DNA of 64,000 bases from Symbiodinium natans (GCA_905221605.1 CAJNDS010002454.1:52501-116500); one strand, 5' to 3'; shown: positions 35,886-47,606, numbered from the stretch's first letter. The notes: a model not told the origin generated them from the letters alone. Program-made: numbers and translations.

Positions 35886-36372
35886 AGACAAATAAGACCC
35901 AAACCCTGAACCCTGCACTCCTAAACCCCCTAAGCCCCCCAAACCCCCTAAACCTTCTAAGCCCCTAAACCCTCAACCCGGAAAGAGTGAACTGCGGGCC
36001 CGTAAACCCGGGGTCCTGGCCAGTCAGTTGAGGGTTCTCTGGGGCAGGGGCAGTGGAGTGGAGATGGTTGTGTTTTGGGGTTGAGGAGAGTCAGGGCTGT
36101 AGCTTAGGGTTTCAGGTTTAGGGTTTAGGGCTTTAAGGGTTCAGGAATCAGGGTTCACGGCTTCGCGACTTGGGGTTGAGACGGACGTAGAGATCGAGAG
36201 TTTCTGGTTCGGGGCTGAGCCCGTGTGGGAGTGCCAAGTGGCGCGGCACCGGGTGGCTAGAGAGTTGGTCTGACATTTTGTTCCTGGTTTCAGACACTAG
36301 GGGTCTAGGGTTTAAGGGTTTAGGGCTTAAAGTTTAGGGTTCAGGGTTCAGGGTTTAGGGCAAGCCTGAGGC

Positions 36373-36496
36373 CCTCATGCCTAGGCCCGACACCCTTTCA
36401 GGAAGCATGTCGAAGCTTCTCTCAGTATACGGGGCAAGCTGCCTTGTGTATTGCTGTGAATCTTCGGCCACGTGTTGCTCCATGTTGCGGGGGCGT
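36373..36496 (-). CDS. exon-like island A
   Basis: Between CAG (acceptor side) and a possible GC donor the minus strand reads NMEQHVAEDSQQYTRQLA then PYTERSFDMLPERVSGLG. Protein-like; family not recognised. Confidence 0.5.
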
Positions 36497-37195
36497 CTGC
36501 GGATTCCGGGCAGACCCTTGATACCCTAAACCCTCAACCCGAAAAACTGGTAGCTAAATGAATATACCACAAGAAGAGACAGACCGAAAAAGAAGCTAAA
36601 AGCACTAAACCCTGAAAATAAAACTAAACCCCAAACCCAACCCTAAAGTTGACCCTAAACCCTAAACCCCAAACCCTAAAACCTGAACCGCAAACCCTAA
36701 ACCCTAAACCCCAAACCCTAAACCCTAAAATTACCCCTAGACCCTGAACCCTAAACCCAAAGACTAACCCTAAACCCTAAATCCTAAAAACCCTAAACCC
36801 CAAACCCTAAACCCTCAACCCCAAGCCCTAAACCCTAAACCCCAAACCCCAAACCCTAAACCCCAAACCCTAAACCCTACACCCCATAATTAAACCCGAA
36901 ACCCGAAACCTTAAACCCTAAACCCTACACCCCAAAACCTCAACCCTAAACCCCAAACCCTAAACCCCAAACCCTAAACCCCAAACCCTAAACCCCAAAC
37001 CCTAAACCCTAAACCCCAAAACCGCAACCCTAAACCCCAACTAAACCCCAAACCCTAAACCCTAAACCCTAAACCCCAAACCCTAAACCCCAAACCCTAG
37101 ACCCTAAACCCCAAACCCTAAACCCCAAACCCTGAACCCCAAACCCAAAACCCTAAACCCTAAACCCTAAACCCTAAACCCCAAATCCCCCCATC

Positions 37196-37250
37196 TGGCC
37201 AGCTGAGGAGCTGCTACTTCGGCGGCTTTGACCGCGGCTGCCCTTGCTAC
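37196..37250 (-). CDS. exon-like island B
   Basis: Reads VARAAAVKAAEVAAPQLA after a GAG acceptor. Ala-rich, short and weak. Telomere-type tracts point away from it on both sides. Confidence 0.35.
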
Positions 37251-38039
37251 CTCAAGACGGTTCAGGGTTGAGGGTTGAGGGTTTAGGGTTCAGGGTTCAG
37301 GGTTTCGGGTTTTGGGTTTTTAGGGCTTTTGAACCTTGCCCGGGTTTAGGGTTTAGGGTTTAGGGTTTAGGGTTAGGGTTTTTAAGGCGTTTTGGGGCTT
37401 TTTTAGGTTGATTCTTTGCTTTTTGTGCTAGGGTGTATAGGTTTTTGCTGCTTTTTTTTAAAGGTTTGTAGGCTTGTTTTTTTGTCAAAGGTTTGTTAGG
37501 TTTTTTTGTTGCTTTTTTAGAGTTTGTAGGCTGTTGTTTAGTCTGTTTAGAGTCTGCAGGTGTTTGTTCAGGGTGTTTAGAATTTCCCCCCCCCCGCCCC
37601 TGAAACCCTAAACCCCAAGCCCTAGACCCTGTGTTCCAACTCCCAAACTCAATGCAACTCTTAGTACCCCAGCTGGCCCTGCAGGTCTTCGGCGCAGGAA
37701 CACTTCAGGCGGTTCAGGGTTTAGGGGCAGCGAGTCCCCTTGCAGCGCCCGCCCAACACTGCACACCCCCAAACCCGATTTGCCTAAGGAATCCCCACAC
37801 CCTCAACGATCCTAGGGTTGAAGCCACAAGCTCCGAATCCCGCCGAAACCCCACAATCCTCAAGCACCCTATGAAGCACCAAACCACCACCCCCAAAAAA
37901 GAAAAACAAGCACCACGAAACTGCTCTGCCACCCCAACGAATAAAGGTGACTTATATACCCTACTGTTCTGGTCAAAGGGTAGTTGGGGGGGGGGGGTGC
38001 TGGTAAAACCCCCAAACCCCTAAACCCCAAACCCTGATT

Positions 38040-38148
38040 CCAGTGCAAGTGGCTTTTGGTTTTCGAAGATTTCGAAGTCCGCGAGCTGCGCGTGACCATG
38101 GAGTCGCGTTGCTGGGCCTGGCAGCGGGGCGCTGGTTGGGAAGCTTCT
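38040..38148 (-). CDS. exon-like island C
   Basis: Reads SQPAPRCQAQQRDSMVTRSS on the minus strand, then a Ser/Lys-rich tail. The plus strand is also open over part of it, so the call is weak. Confidence 0.3.
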
Positions 38149-38669
38149 ATACCCAGATAGAACCCTGTGGAGGGGCTACCCTAAACCCTAAACCCAAAAA
38201 CGCTATACGACCTATGTGAAGGAATAAGGGCGTGGGAGGCCTTGAGGTGTACAGGGCTGAGGGCTTATGGCCTCAAAGTTGAAGGCAAAGGTTTGGGTTC
38301 TTAAGGTCTGGGTTTAGGGTTTAGGGTTTAGGGTAGGAGGTTTTGGGTCATGCACTCCCCCCATCTGAGTGAATCTGGCTTTTTGTCTAGAAGAAATGGA
38401 CCGGAAAAGCATGTTGGAGAGGCGGGCAACTATTGTTTCAATTGGTACTCATCTTCTTGAGGGGCCCGACTCAAAAACTCCCCAAGCCCCCTCCGAACCT
38501 AGACCCGACAACCCAAACCCAACAAAGAAAGGGACCCTAAACCCTAAACCCTAAACCCCTGAACCCTAAACCCCTAATTAACCCTAAACCCTAAACCCCT
38601 AAACCCTAAACCCTAAACCCTAAACCCTAAACCCTAAACCCTAAACCCTAAACCCAGCAAAGAAGCCAC

Positions 38670-38743
38670 CCGGAGCCTCGGCCTGGGGGCGCGGATCTTC
38701 CGCGCCCCGCAAGTCCGCGAGCCGCGCCTGCTCCTCCAGCTCC
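38670..38743 (-). CDS. exon-like island D
   Basis: CAG|G acceptor and G|GTGGCT donor enclose ELEEQARLADLRGAEDPRPQ AEAP. The donor is followed within 20 bp by TTTAGGG repeats, and the acceptor is preceded by CCCTAAA repeats (38772-38865). Confidence 0.5.
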
Positions 38744-39124
38744 CTGGTGTGGAGTGTGGGGGTTTTGGGAGGTTTAGGGTTTAGGGTTTAGGGTTTAGGG
38801 TTTAGGGTTTAGGGTTTAGGGTTTAGGGTTTAGGGTTTAGGGTTTAGGGTTTAGGGTTTAGGGGTTTAGGGTTTGGGGGTTTCGGGGTTTAGGGGCTTAT
38901 GGGGTTTCGGGGTTTAAGGTGTTTAGGGGGGTTTAGAGGTTGTAGGGGGTATAGGGGCCAGGGGTTTAGGGATTAGGGATTTAGGCCTCACGCGAAAGCA
39001 CACAACCGTAAAACCCACTCGGCACCAAAACTCCAAAGCCGCTGCTAAGCTGGTCTACATGAAGGAAGGCCCTATCTGGTTGCAATTGAGATCAATATCG
39101 GCATGTGCTTGGAGAACCCATATG

Positions 39125-39233
39125 CTTGGTAACCCAGCGAAACCCTTTTGCCCTTTATTTGGTTCTAGGTTCCCTTGAACCAACCCCAAACACGGTTCCC
39201 TTATAAAAGTGGTATGGTTACTGGGCCAGCAAG
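39125..39233. mobile_element. MITE-like element, family 1
   Basis: Starts CTTGGTAACCCAGCG and ends with the inverted form GGTTACTGGGCCAGCAAG. Related copies lie at 43098, 47492, 51511 and 63414. It has no coding capacity. Confidence 0.6.
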
Positions 39234-39786
39234 TATGAGGCCAGCTGGGGTGATTTTCAATAGGACTCACTGAGTCACCCGGCTCTTGCTTCCTCGAGGG
39301 CGCCAAAGCTTGGAGCAGTTCGTCAGGGGACTGCGCCTAGGCCCCCCAGCGTGGCAGGGTTTAGGGACCAGGGTTTCGGGTTTAGGGTTTAGGGTTTAGG
39401 GTTTAGGGTTTAGGGTTTAGGGTTTAGGCTTCATTCATTCCTTATGTACCCCATGAGATCATAGTTTGTTCGGTGTAACGCTTCGGGAGGATGCTTTCAG
39501 CAGTGGGGAACTCTATCACACTGGCCCAAAGGTTTGAGGCTTTAAGGGGTCCTAGGGTGTAGTTGAGGGTCCCCTAATTCTCTAACCCCAGTCGACAGGT
39601 GGAGGGTTTTTAGGGGTCGAGGGCCCTACAAACCTAGGTTCTTTTTGGTAGGGTTAGGGCTTGGGACAACGACACCTCAGGCCTATACAGCCCCCACCCC
39701 AGCCCCCCCACCCCCACCCTCACGAGCGCACCGAAATACCCCCCAAATACCCCAAATGCACCCAAATACCCCCAAATACCTTAAAC

Positions 39787-39874
39787 CCATTCAATGCCCA
39801 GCATGTGCACCTTGGCCACTGCCTTCAGCAGCTCCTCCGAAGTGAGCGCAATCCGCCTCGCAGTTCTGGTCGTT
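39787..39874 (-). CDS. exon-like island E
   Basis: CAG acceptor and TGG|GTTTAAGG donor enclose RRIALTSEELLKAVAKVHML GIEW. Strong protein-like composition; family not recognised. Confidence 0.55.
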
Positions 39875-40022
39875 CTGGGTTGCAGGGTTTAGGGTTGAGG
39901 GTTTAGGGTTATAGGGTTTAGGGTTTCGGGGTAAGGTTCATCGGGCTTAGGGTTATAGGGCTAGGAAGCCAGGGTTTAGGGTTTCGGGGTTCTGGGTAAA
40001 GGTCTTAGGGGGTTGATATTAC

Positions 40023-40091
40023 AGCCCTCGAATTTCAAGGCTGTCGAGGACCTTGTGTGCACTTGCGGACAGGTGTCGAGCGTGCTTAATC
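40023..40091 (-). CDS. exon-like island F
   Basis: CCCCAG|G acceptor (directly after CCCTAAA units) and CT|GTAATA donor enclose IKHARHLSASAHKVLDSLEI RG. Confidence 0.5.
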
Positions 40092-40741
40092 CTGGGGTTT
40101 AGGGTTTAGGGTTTGGGGTTTACCGTAGGTATGATGGTCTCACCTGGAGGAAAGGTGTGCGGATGAAGCCAAAACCCTAACCTGTTCAGGGTTGAGGCTT
40201 TCGAATTTAAGAGCCAGCACAACCTTGCGCGGGCTACCCCCGCCCCCCCTAGGTCCCCCATAATTCAGGCTATTCAGGGATCTTTTAGCCTGATTAGGTT
40301 ATTTAAGGGGGGAGCCTAGGGGGGTAGTATAATAGAGGGGGTAGTAGGAAACCCACGATACCTAGAGTTCTCATCTTGCTGGCCCCTGCATGCTCGTTCA
40401 TACTCCTCCAGGTTACTGGTTTCTTGAGTAGGGAATAAGGGAACTAACTGGGTACCCGGGAATGTAGGAGGGATATAAGGTGCCCAACTACCTCATTCCC
40501 TACCAAAGAAAGGCAAGCCAAAATCTCATCCAGAATTCTTGCCTGGGGGGATGGCTTCCTTTGAATTCAAGTTAGCTCCACTGTCACGTCTGCCCTCTGG
40601 GACCCGTTGCCAGTCGAAGTACATACAAGAAATTTGGGCACGAGGACCCTTAACCCTAAACCCTAAACCCGAAACCCGAAACCCCAAGCCCTAAGCCCAA
40701 AACCCTAAACCCCAAGCCCTATAGACCCTAGACTGTGCAAC

Positions 40742-40829
40742 CGCAGAAAGAAGCTGGGTTCGGCGCTGGTCCACGTGGGCGCAAGGCTGCATGTAAGTCA
40801 TCATTGCCTCTTCAGAGGTGGCAAGCCGA
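40742..40829 (-). CDS. exon-like island G
   Basis: Reads LATSEEAMMTYMQPCAHVDQ RRTQLLSA, ending at a GT (GCG|GTTGCA). Its acceptor AG is the last TTTAG of the pure telomere-type tract 40832-40967. Confidence 0.6.
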
Positions 40830-40967
40830 CTAAACCCTAAACCCTAAACCCTAAACCCTAAACCCTAAACCCTAAACCCTAAACCCTAAACCCTAAACCC
40901 TAAACCCTAAACCCTAAACCCTAAACCCTAAACCCTAAACCCTAACCCTAAACCCTAAACCCTAAAC
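40830..40967 (-). repeat. possible intron made only of telomere-type units
   Basis: Between islands H and G nearly every base belongs to (GTTTAGG)n on the minus strand. The unit offers GT at its start and AG in TTTAG, so donor and acceptor can both come from the repeat. Because the unit is 7 bp, use of a neighbouring unit shifts the reading phase; in-frame solutions exist with one unit retained. Confidence 0.5.
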
Positions 40968-41030
40968 CCTGCTCTGCAATCACCACAAGATCGGCCTTCC
41001 ACAGCGCCTCCCGATCTTCGGGCGACACGC
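40968..41030 (-). CDS. exon-like island H
   Basis: CAG|GC acceptor, then GVSPEDREALWKADLVVIAE Q, then AGG|GTTTAG entering the repeat. The upstream codons (VGNIRLPP) also look coding but have no AG before them. Confidence 0.6.
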
Positions 41031-41149
41031 CTGGAGGGAGTCGGATGTTTCCCACGGGAGTTTAGATGGGTTTAGGGTTTAGGGTTTAGGGTTTAGGGTT
41101 TAGGGTTTAGGGTTTAGGGTTTAGGGTTTAGGGTTTAGGGTCGAGGGTC

Positions 41150-42050
41150 GAAAGGGAGCTTGGAAGGGTTTAGGTTCGGGATGAGATGGAAGTAGGGCTG
41201 CACCCCAGCAACCCTTCACAACAGGAGTCTAATCTCAACAGCTTCGGCTTTACAACGCCGCTTAGCAAAACTTCTGCAAAGGCGCCTCTTAAGGGGTCTA
41301 AGGGGAATTTCATGCGTCATTCATTCACTTTGTTCACTCACTCTTTTACTTTCATTATTTTCGCGCCCGTGACATTACTCTGTTAGGGCGTGTGAACAAT
41401 AACAATATTCTGATAAACCCCCGTGCCTTGAACATACGTTTTTTTATTGGTCCGGTCATATAGTATGAAGATAAGAGCCCATACAGTTTTCAAAAAAGAA
41501 ATGAGGGGCAAAGTTGGGCTTTTATTCGTTCGCGTAATCGCTTACTCACTCCGTGCCGTCGTTCGGGCACTCATACGATTATACAAAGAAATCGCATGAA
41601 TACAGTGAATGCACGCACGCATACCATTAATGAACGAAGTACGTGCATGAATTGTATGAGAACGAAGTCATTAACCGTGTAAACGAGAACGCACTTCTAA
41701 TTAATGTCGCATTCAATGACAGATGTCTTTCATCACGCGATGGAAGTGGGTTCGTTCCGTTCAATCATTCACGCATTTATTTTTTGCGCAAGTTTAGAAT
41801 TAAATTACGGGCTTATGTTCACCTCCCTCATCAACTCCTAGAAGGGACCTTAATCTTTCTCCCGTATATATCCCCTGTCCTTATATAGTCCCTCTGTACT
41901 TATAATAAGGGTCCCTCCTTTAGTCCCTTGAACCTCGACCCTAAATCTGAAAAAGTATGGGGGTCGTTTTTGTGCACTAAGGCTGTCGGGCTTCCCTAGC
42001 CTCCATGAACCCCCTCCCTTAAGAACCCTAAATCCTCAAAGCTAAGCCCC
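41150..42050. other. AT-richer stretch without recognised gene
   Basis: Unlike its neighbours this has few telomere-type units. It holds ATTCATTC-like repeats (41310-41660) and a segment like one at 44650-44770 (GAAGGGACC, TATATA, GGGTCC). I see no protein-like frame. Confidence 0.4.
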
Positions 42051-42180
42051 AGACCCCAAACCCCAAACCCCAACCCCAAACCCCAAACCCCAAACCCCAA
42101 ACCCCAAACCCCAAACCCCAAACCCCAAACCCCAAACCCCAAACCCCCAACCCCCAACCCCAACCCAAAACCCTAAACCC
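42042..42180. repeat. (CCCCAAA)n variant tract
   Basis: About fourteen units of CCCCAAA (TTTGGGG on the other strand), a homogeneous variant of the telomere-type unit. Confidence 0.9.
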
Positions 42181-42214
42181 TATAAGTAAATCTCAAGAGA
42201 CCATGGCGGCCCCG

Positions 42215-42296
42215 TCCTGTGGCAGCTTCCAGGGACCAACGGAATGCGGCGCCCTCACAGCGCATGCAGATTTGTGGTTGAAGTGCTACAAGGCCG
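42215..42296. other. island open on both strands
   Basis: Plus: TMAAPSCGSFQGPTECGALT. Minus: LQPQICMRCEGAAFRWSLEA. I cannot choose the strand from the sequence; the others favour minus. CCCTAAA lies to the left and TTTAGGG to the right. Confidence 0.35.
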
Positions 42297-42736
42297 GTTT
42301 GGGGTTTAGGGTTTAGGGTTTAGGGTTTAGGCTTTAGGGTTTAGGGGTTAGAGGTTAGAGTTTAGGGTTTAGGGTTTATGCCCTAGGGGGTTTGATATTG
42401 AGAGGTTTGCTTTCATGACGGAAAGGTTTAGGTTTCAGGGAGGAGGGGTTGGGTATGTAGGGTGCGGTGTGTTAAGGCCTCAGGATATTAAATAAACGTT
42501 AAGTTGAGGGTGTAGTGAGTTTCGGGCTGGGGCTTCCATGAGGAAGAAGACCACAAGTCTGCACCTCCTTATGCTGCAAAAAAACCTAAACTCCAAAACC
42601 CTAAACACTAAGCACATGTGCATTCCTGCTGACGGGAATGCTGATACCAGGTCTTACCAGGGCCGCTAGGTCCAGGCTTCCTGGGCATCCGACATGCAAA
42701 ATGTAACCCTAAACCCTAAACCCTAAACCCTAAGAC

Positions 42737-42835
42737 CATGAAACTTATCAGAGGCAAAGAGCTGGCTGTGCACTTGACTTGAGGTGCGGACAGCCAAGCC
42801 GACCAAAGATTGCGCCACGGCCTCCAGCCTCCAAG
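42737..42835 (-). CDS. exon-like island I
   Basis: TTTAG acceptor and CATG|GTCTTAGGG donor enclose RLEAVAQSLVGLAVRTSSQV HSQLFASDKFH. Both splice signals touch telomere-type units. Confidence 0.6.
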
Positions 42836-43015
42836 CTAAAGGTTTAGGGTTTAGGGTTTAGGGTTTGGGGTTTAGGGTTTAGGGTTTAGGTTTTAGGGTT
42901 CAGTGTAGGGTTTAGGGTTTAGGGTTGAGGGTTGAGGGTTTAGGGTTTAGGGTTTGGGGTTTGGGGTTTAGGGTTTGGGGTTTCGGGCTTGGGGTTTGGG
43001 TTTAGGGCAACACTG

Positions 43016-43068
43016 CAAAGCCCACTCCCTGCTGGGGCTTGCTATCATCGACACTTTGCTGCTATTGG
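43016..43068 (-). CDS. exon-like island J, weak
   Basis: The minus strand reads NSSKVSMIASPSREWALQCC next to a TTTAGGG tract. No clear donor. Confidence 0.25.
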
Positions 43069-43097
43069 GAACCGCCCCAGCAGGCCTCATTTTCCCA

Positions 43098-43210
43098 TTG
43101 GTTGCCCAGTAACCTAGGATGAAAAAGGGTGCCCTTTTTTGCTCAAAGGAGTTGATAAGGGAACCTAAACCTACCAAAAAGGGGAATAAGGGTACTACTG
43201 GGCATCCTAG
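43098..43210. mobile_element. MITE-like element, family 1
   Basis: TTGGTTGCCCAGTAACC at the left and GGTACTACTGGGCATCC at the right. A partial second copy (43217-43288, ending CCACGGGGCTGCCAAG) follows directly. A longer block around it (43098-43370) resembles, in inverse orientation, 39040-39300. Confidence 0.6.
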
Positions 43211-43665
43211 TTTTGGAGCTGGTTACTTAATAAGGGAACCTGAAACCAAATCAAGGGCAAAAGGTTACCACGGGGCTGCCAAGCATATAGGTTCTCCAAA
43301 CACATGCTAAATCTCAATTGCAACCAGATAGTGAGCCTTCCTTCAAGTAGACCATAAAGCTCGGCATCCCGCCATCTAGGGTTAAGGGTTTAGGGTTTAG
43401 GGCGCTTACCTGTCTAGAAAAAAATGATGAGGGGGAAGAGAGCAGTAGAAAGTAGTGCTCAGAGTTTGAGGGCTTAGGTTTCCAAGTAGCTTTGGAAAGA
43501 AGTTTTTTTGTGCATATTTTTGCATAAGGGGGGTTACAAGGAGACAGATCAGATTCCAAATTCCTTGATTCCTGTTAAGGGGCTGTAATCACCCAGAGTG
43601 AGCCGAGACACTGTTTCAGCACGGAACATGCCTTCAACAAATATACACATATATATGAATAATAT

Positions 43666-43855
<190 letters not shown>

Positions 43856-44213
43856 TTACTATGATGGTGTGTTCTTTGTGTAAGGGGCATTGGGCTCTTT
43901 GGGTGCAGCCAAGCAATTCGAAAAAAGCTGCGCTTCTAGGCCGCCATCCTAAGCCGCTCCCTAAGTAACATGACGACCAATCTGGGTTTAGGGTTTAGGG
44001 TTAGGGTTTGAGGTTCAACCTCTGAGATAACCTGGCACTTTAAACTCTGAACCCCGACACTTTCAACCCCAGCCCAAAGCAAAAAGGAGAACCCTGCCCA
44101 AGCTCTAACCCTCTAAGCCCCTGAACCCCTAACGCCTAAACCCGAAACGCTGAGCCCTAAACCCGGTTTAGGGTTTACGGTTTAGGGTGTAGGGTTTAGG
44201 GTTTAGGGACAAC

Positions 44214-44307
44214 CATCCCTGCTTAGCCCCCCGACTGCCGAGACAGCACGTCGCAACGGCGGCAGCCAGCTGTGCGTCGCCCACGATCCGCCTGCATGCT
44301 GCAAGGG
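44214..44307 (-). CDS. exon-like island K
   Basis: CCCAG acceptor and ATG|GTTGTCCC donor enclose LAACRRIVGDAQLAAAVATC CLGSRGAKQ. The plus strand has an early stop. Confidence 0.5.
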
Positions 44308-44483
44308 CTGGGTTTAGGGTTTTAGGGTTTAGGGTTTAGGGTTTAGGGGTTAGGGGTGAGGGGTTAGGGGTTTAGGGTTGAGGGTTTACAGTAGGGTTTA
44401 GGGTTTAGGGTTTAGGGTTGAGGGTTTAGGGTTTAGGGTTTAGGGATGGATGGGTAGGTCTGCTATGCGCTCCCCAAAAATCC

Positions 44484-44531
44484 CTGCAGGTACGTAGGTG
44501 GGACTAGTGGAGCCTCCAGGATGGTTGCTAT
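44484..44531 (-). CDS. exon-like island L, weak
   Basis: CAG|ATAGCA to CAG|GGATTT: IATILEAPLVPPTYLQ. Short and without a GT donor. Here the flanking repeats face the opposite way from most islands. Confidence 0.3.
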
Positions 44532-45461
44532 CTGATCATAGCCCTAAACCCTAAACCCTAAACCCTAAACCCCAAACCCTAAACTTAGGGTTTGGGGTTT
44601 GGGGTTTAGGGTTGGGGTGTATAGGTGTTAAGGGGTATAAGAAGGGACCCCTAGAAGGGACCCTTGATCTTATTCCCCTACATATAACCACCATATATAC
44701 CTCATACAGTCTAAGTAGCCCCAAAATAACCCCAAAAAAACCCTCAGGTCCCTAAGAAGGGTCCATCCTTTAGTCCAAAACCCTTATAGCCCTGACCTAT
44801 CAACCCTCATCCCTCGCACTCCCAAGCTCTGCACTCAACTTTGGGGTTCAGGGTTTAGGGTTTAGGGTTTAGGGGATAGGGGTTTTGGGTTTAGGTTTAG
44901 ACTTACAACCCTGTTTATTTTCACTACCCATGAACCTCCAAGTGTTCCCAGCAAAAGCCTAACCCTAAACCCTAACTAAACCTTGTTGAAGCCCCATAAC
45001 CTCATAACACCATAACCCCCTAAACCCTAAACCCCCTAAACCCCACACCCCATAGACCCCTCAACCCCTAGACCCTAAACCCCCTAAACACTAAACCCCG
45101 AAACCCTCCCGGCCTTGAGATGTGTGGAGGCCACGGACTTCGGGGCCTCGAGGAGTTTGAGGGTTCAAGGGGGGGGGTGGGGGGGGGTGGGGCGGGCCTT
45201 TGGGGGCCCATAAGTAGAAGATGTTAAGGATTAGGGCTTAGGGTTTAGGGTTTCGGGTTGAGAGTTTAGGGTGAAATGAAAACCAAACCCTTGACCCTGA
45301 AACCTAGCCAAAAGTTCTCAAACACCCTATATACCCTAAACCCCAACCCCAAACCCGGCACTCCACACCCTAAACCCCAAACCCTAAACCCCAAACCCTA
45401 AACCCTAAACCCTAAACCCTAAACCCTAAACCCTAAACCCTAAAGCCCCTACAACCTTAAC

Positions 45462-45548
45462 CGCGCCTGGCTCCGGAGATCTGCCTCCAGTGCGTGGATC
45501 GCCTCGGAGACGCTGAGGGAGTCGTCCTCCCGGACTCTCTCTGAGACC
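45462..45548 (-). CDS. exon-like island M
   Basis: CTTAG|G acceptor and GCG|GTTAAGG donor enclose VSERVREDDSLSVSEAIHAL EADLRSQA. Clearly protein-like. Confidence 0.6.
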
Positions 45549-45814
45549 CTAAGGGTTGAGGGTTTAGGGTTTAGGGTTTAGGGTTTAGGGTTTAGGGTTT
45601 GGGGTTTGGGGTTTGGGGTTTGGGGCTTGGGGTTGGGGGTTTGGGGCTTGGGGCTTGGGGTTTGGGCTTGGGGGGTTTGGGGTTTAGGAGTTTGGGGGGG
45701 GAGTTTGGGAGTTTGGGGGTTAGAGGATTGGTGGTTGCGGTTTGGGGGGGTGAGGAGTTTGGGGGATTAGGGCCTAAACCCTAAACCCTAAACCCTAAAC
45801 CCTAAACCCTAAAC
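45549..45814 (-). repeat. possible intron with inverted telomere-type arms
   Basis: On the minus strand it starts GTTTAGGG(TTTAGGG)n directly after island N and ends (CCCTAAA)n...CTTAG directly before island M. The middle is C-rich (AAACCCC-type). The two arms are complementary and could pair in the transcript, bringing the exons together. Confidence 0.5.
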
Positions 45815-45887
45815 CCGACAGCTCCTGGAGGCTTCCCAGGAGGCTACCCAGGAGGTTGCCGCCTTCGATGTCGTTGTAGCCGTAGTC
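45815..45887 (-). CDS. exon-like island N
   Basis: AAAG|G acceptor and TCGG|GTTTAG donor enclose DYGYNDIEGGNLLGSLLGSL QELS. Strongly protein-like. Confidence 0.6.
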
Positions 45888-46029
45888 CTTTGGTTTAGGG
45901 TTTAGGGTTTAGGATTTGGGGTTTAGGGTTTAGGGTTTAGGATTTGGGGTTTAGGGTTTAGGGTTTAGAACTTAGGGTTTCGGGTTTAGGGTTCAGGGTT
46001 TAGGGCTAGGGTCCATAAAGTTATGGGAC

Positions 46030-46091
46030 CTGGCGTAATTTCTCACTTCTGCAAGGGGGGCAGTCAAGATCCAAAACGCTGCGGTGTGTGG
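46030..46091 (-). CDS. exon-like island O
   Basis: AAG acceptor and CCAG|GTCCCA donor enclose PHTAAFWILTAPLAEVRNYA. Confidence 0.45.
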
Positions 46092-46341
46092 CTTGGGGTT
46101 TAGGGTTGAGGGTTTAGGGGCTCCCAACTGCGCAAGGACATCTCAACTCAGACGCGAAATGGGTCAACTTTTTAATTTAATACATATTTAAGCTTTAAAC
46201 GCTATACCCCAAGCCCTAAACCCTAAACCCCAAACCCTAAACCCTAAACCCTACTCATAAGCACCCGTGAACCTTCAAGTAGGCGAGTCTTAGGGTGACT
46301 TCCAGCGCCCTCAGAACACACCCAGGAAATAGCCCTACTTT

Positions 46342-46437
46342 GGAGTAGACCCTGGAAAAGAGTATATACTTTTTTGGTATAAGTAGCTGCAATAAGAACC
46401 CAGAACCAAACAACAAGTATTTAAAGTATAGTACTCC
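46342..46437. mobile_element. MITE-like element, family 3
   Basis: Starts GGAGTAGACCCTGGA and ends AAAGTATAGTACTCC. A close copy lies at 47913-48006, sharing AGTAGCTG, AACCCAGAACCAA and AGTATTAAAGTATAGTAC. Confidence 0.55.
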
Positions 46438-47491
46438 TAAACCCTAAACCCTAAACCCTAAACCCTAAACCCTGAACCCCAAACCCTAAACCCTAAACCC
46501 TAAACCCTCCCTACCGTAAAAGTATAGTACACCAAAATCCAGGTGATAGATTCCCTTCTGGGGCTTGGGCAAACCGAACTTTTCGATCCTCTGGCTTCAG
46601 CCTCGGTGTGTTTAGGGTTTAGGGTTTGGGGTTTGGGGTTAGGGTTTGGGGTTTGGGGCTTTGGGATGACACCGGGCGTTGGGTTTAAGAGCGGTTGTGA
46701 CATGCGTGCTTATAGTGCCCGCTGCAAAAAAAAAGCCACCCTAAACCCTAAACCCTACCCCCTACACCCTAAACCCTAAACCCTAAACCCTAAACCCTCC
46801 GTCTTCTCACCTCCCTGGCTCGACGATACGTTAGTCACAGCCTTCTTTTCGGCACGTCAGGGCTATAAGTACCCGCCCTGCTTCCTAGTTGTCCAGTAAC
46901 GTGGGGGGGAATTACAAGGGTTTAGGGTTTAGGGTTTAGGGTTTAGGGTTTAGGGTTTAGGACTACCCAAAAAAGTCAAAGGTTACCTACTCTACTACTA
47001 GGACTTATAGGTACCCATGAACCAAGTCAGAACCCTTCCCCCTACTGCCTGAATCCCTAATGATTTCAAGCCTCCAAGCCCTTCTGTCAGCAGGGGTGAC
47101 ACACACAACATTGGCCCAAAATTAAGGGAGCCCGTAACCCTAAACCCTAAACCCTAAACCCTAGAACCGTACACAGCGGAAGGGCCCATACCTTCAGAAC
47201 ACGCTAAAGCAAGGCAAGGAAACGATTTGAAGGGATCACAACCCTACTTAGACAAGTAGGCTGCCCCCCCCCCCCCACCAACTCCCAACCACTAGCAACA
47301 ATTCATAAGCGGATGTCATACCAAAACCCTAAACCCTAAACCAAAATCGCACAGAATTAGTAATACGAATCGCAATAATAGCAACGGCCGGGCTTGTCTT
47401 ACTTTGTTTCATGTGCTTCCCGAACGCACACTACGTTCTCGTTGGAAGCGGATAGCGGCTCCGTCTGGCACGAAGTACAGCTCAGGGCTTA

Positions 47492-47606
47492 CTTAGTAGC
47501 CCAGGAACCATGTTATCATAAGGGCACCCTTCCTTTGGGTTGGCTACTTTATAAGGAACCTTGAACCCCCCAAAAAAAGGGAAAAGGGTACCACTGGGCT
47601 ACCAAG
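47492..47606. mobile_element. MITE-like element, family 1
   Basis: TAGTAGCCCAGGAACCATG at the left and GGTACCACTGGGCTACCAAG at the right form clear terminal inverted repeats. The interior carries GGTTGGCTACTTTATAAGG. Confidence 0.7.

Noticed and set aside
40832-40972. CRISPR-like array
   Set aside because: The repeat unit is 7 bp with no spacers; a eukaryotic telomere-type repeat.
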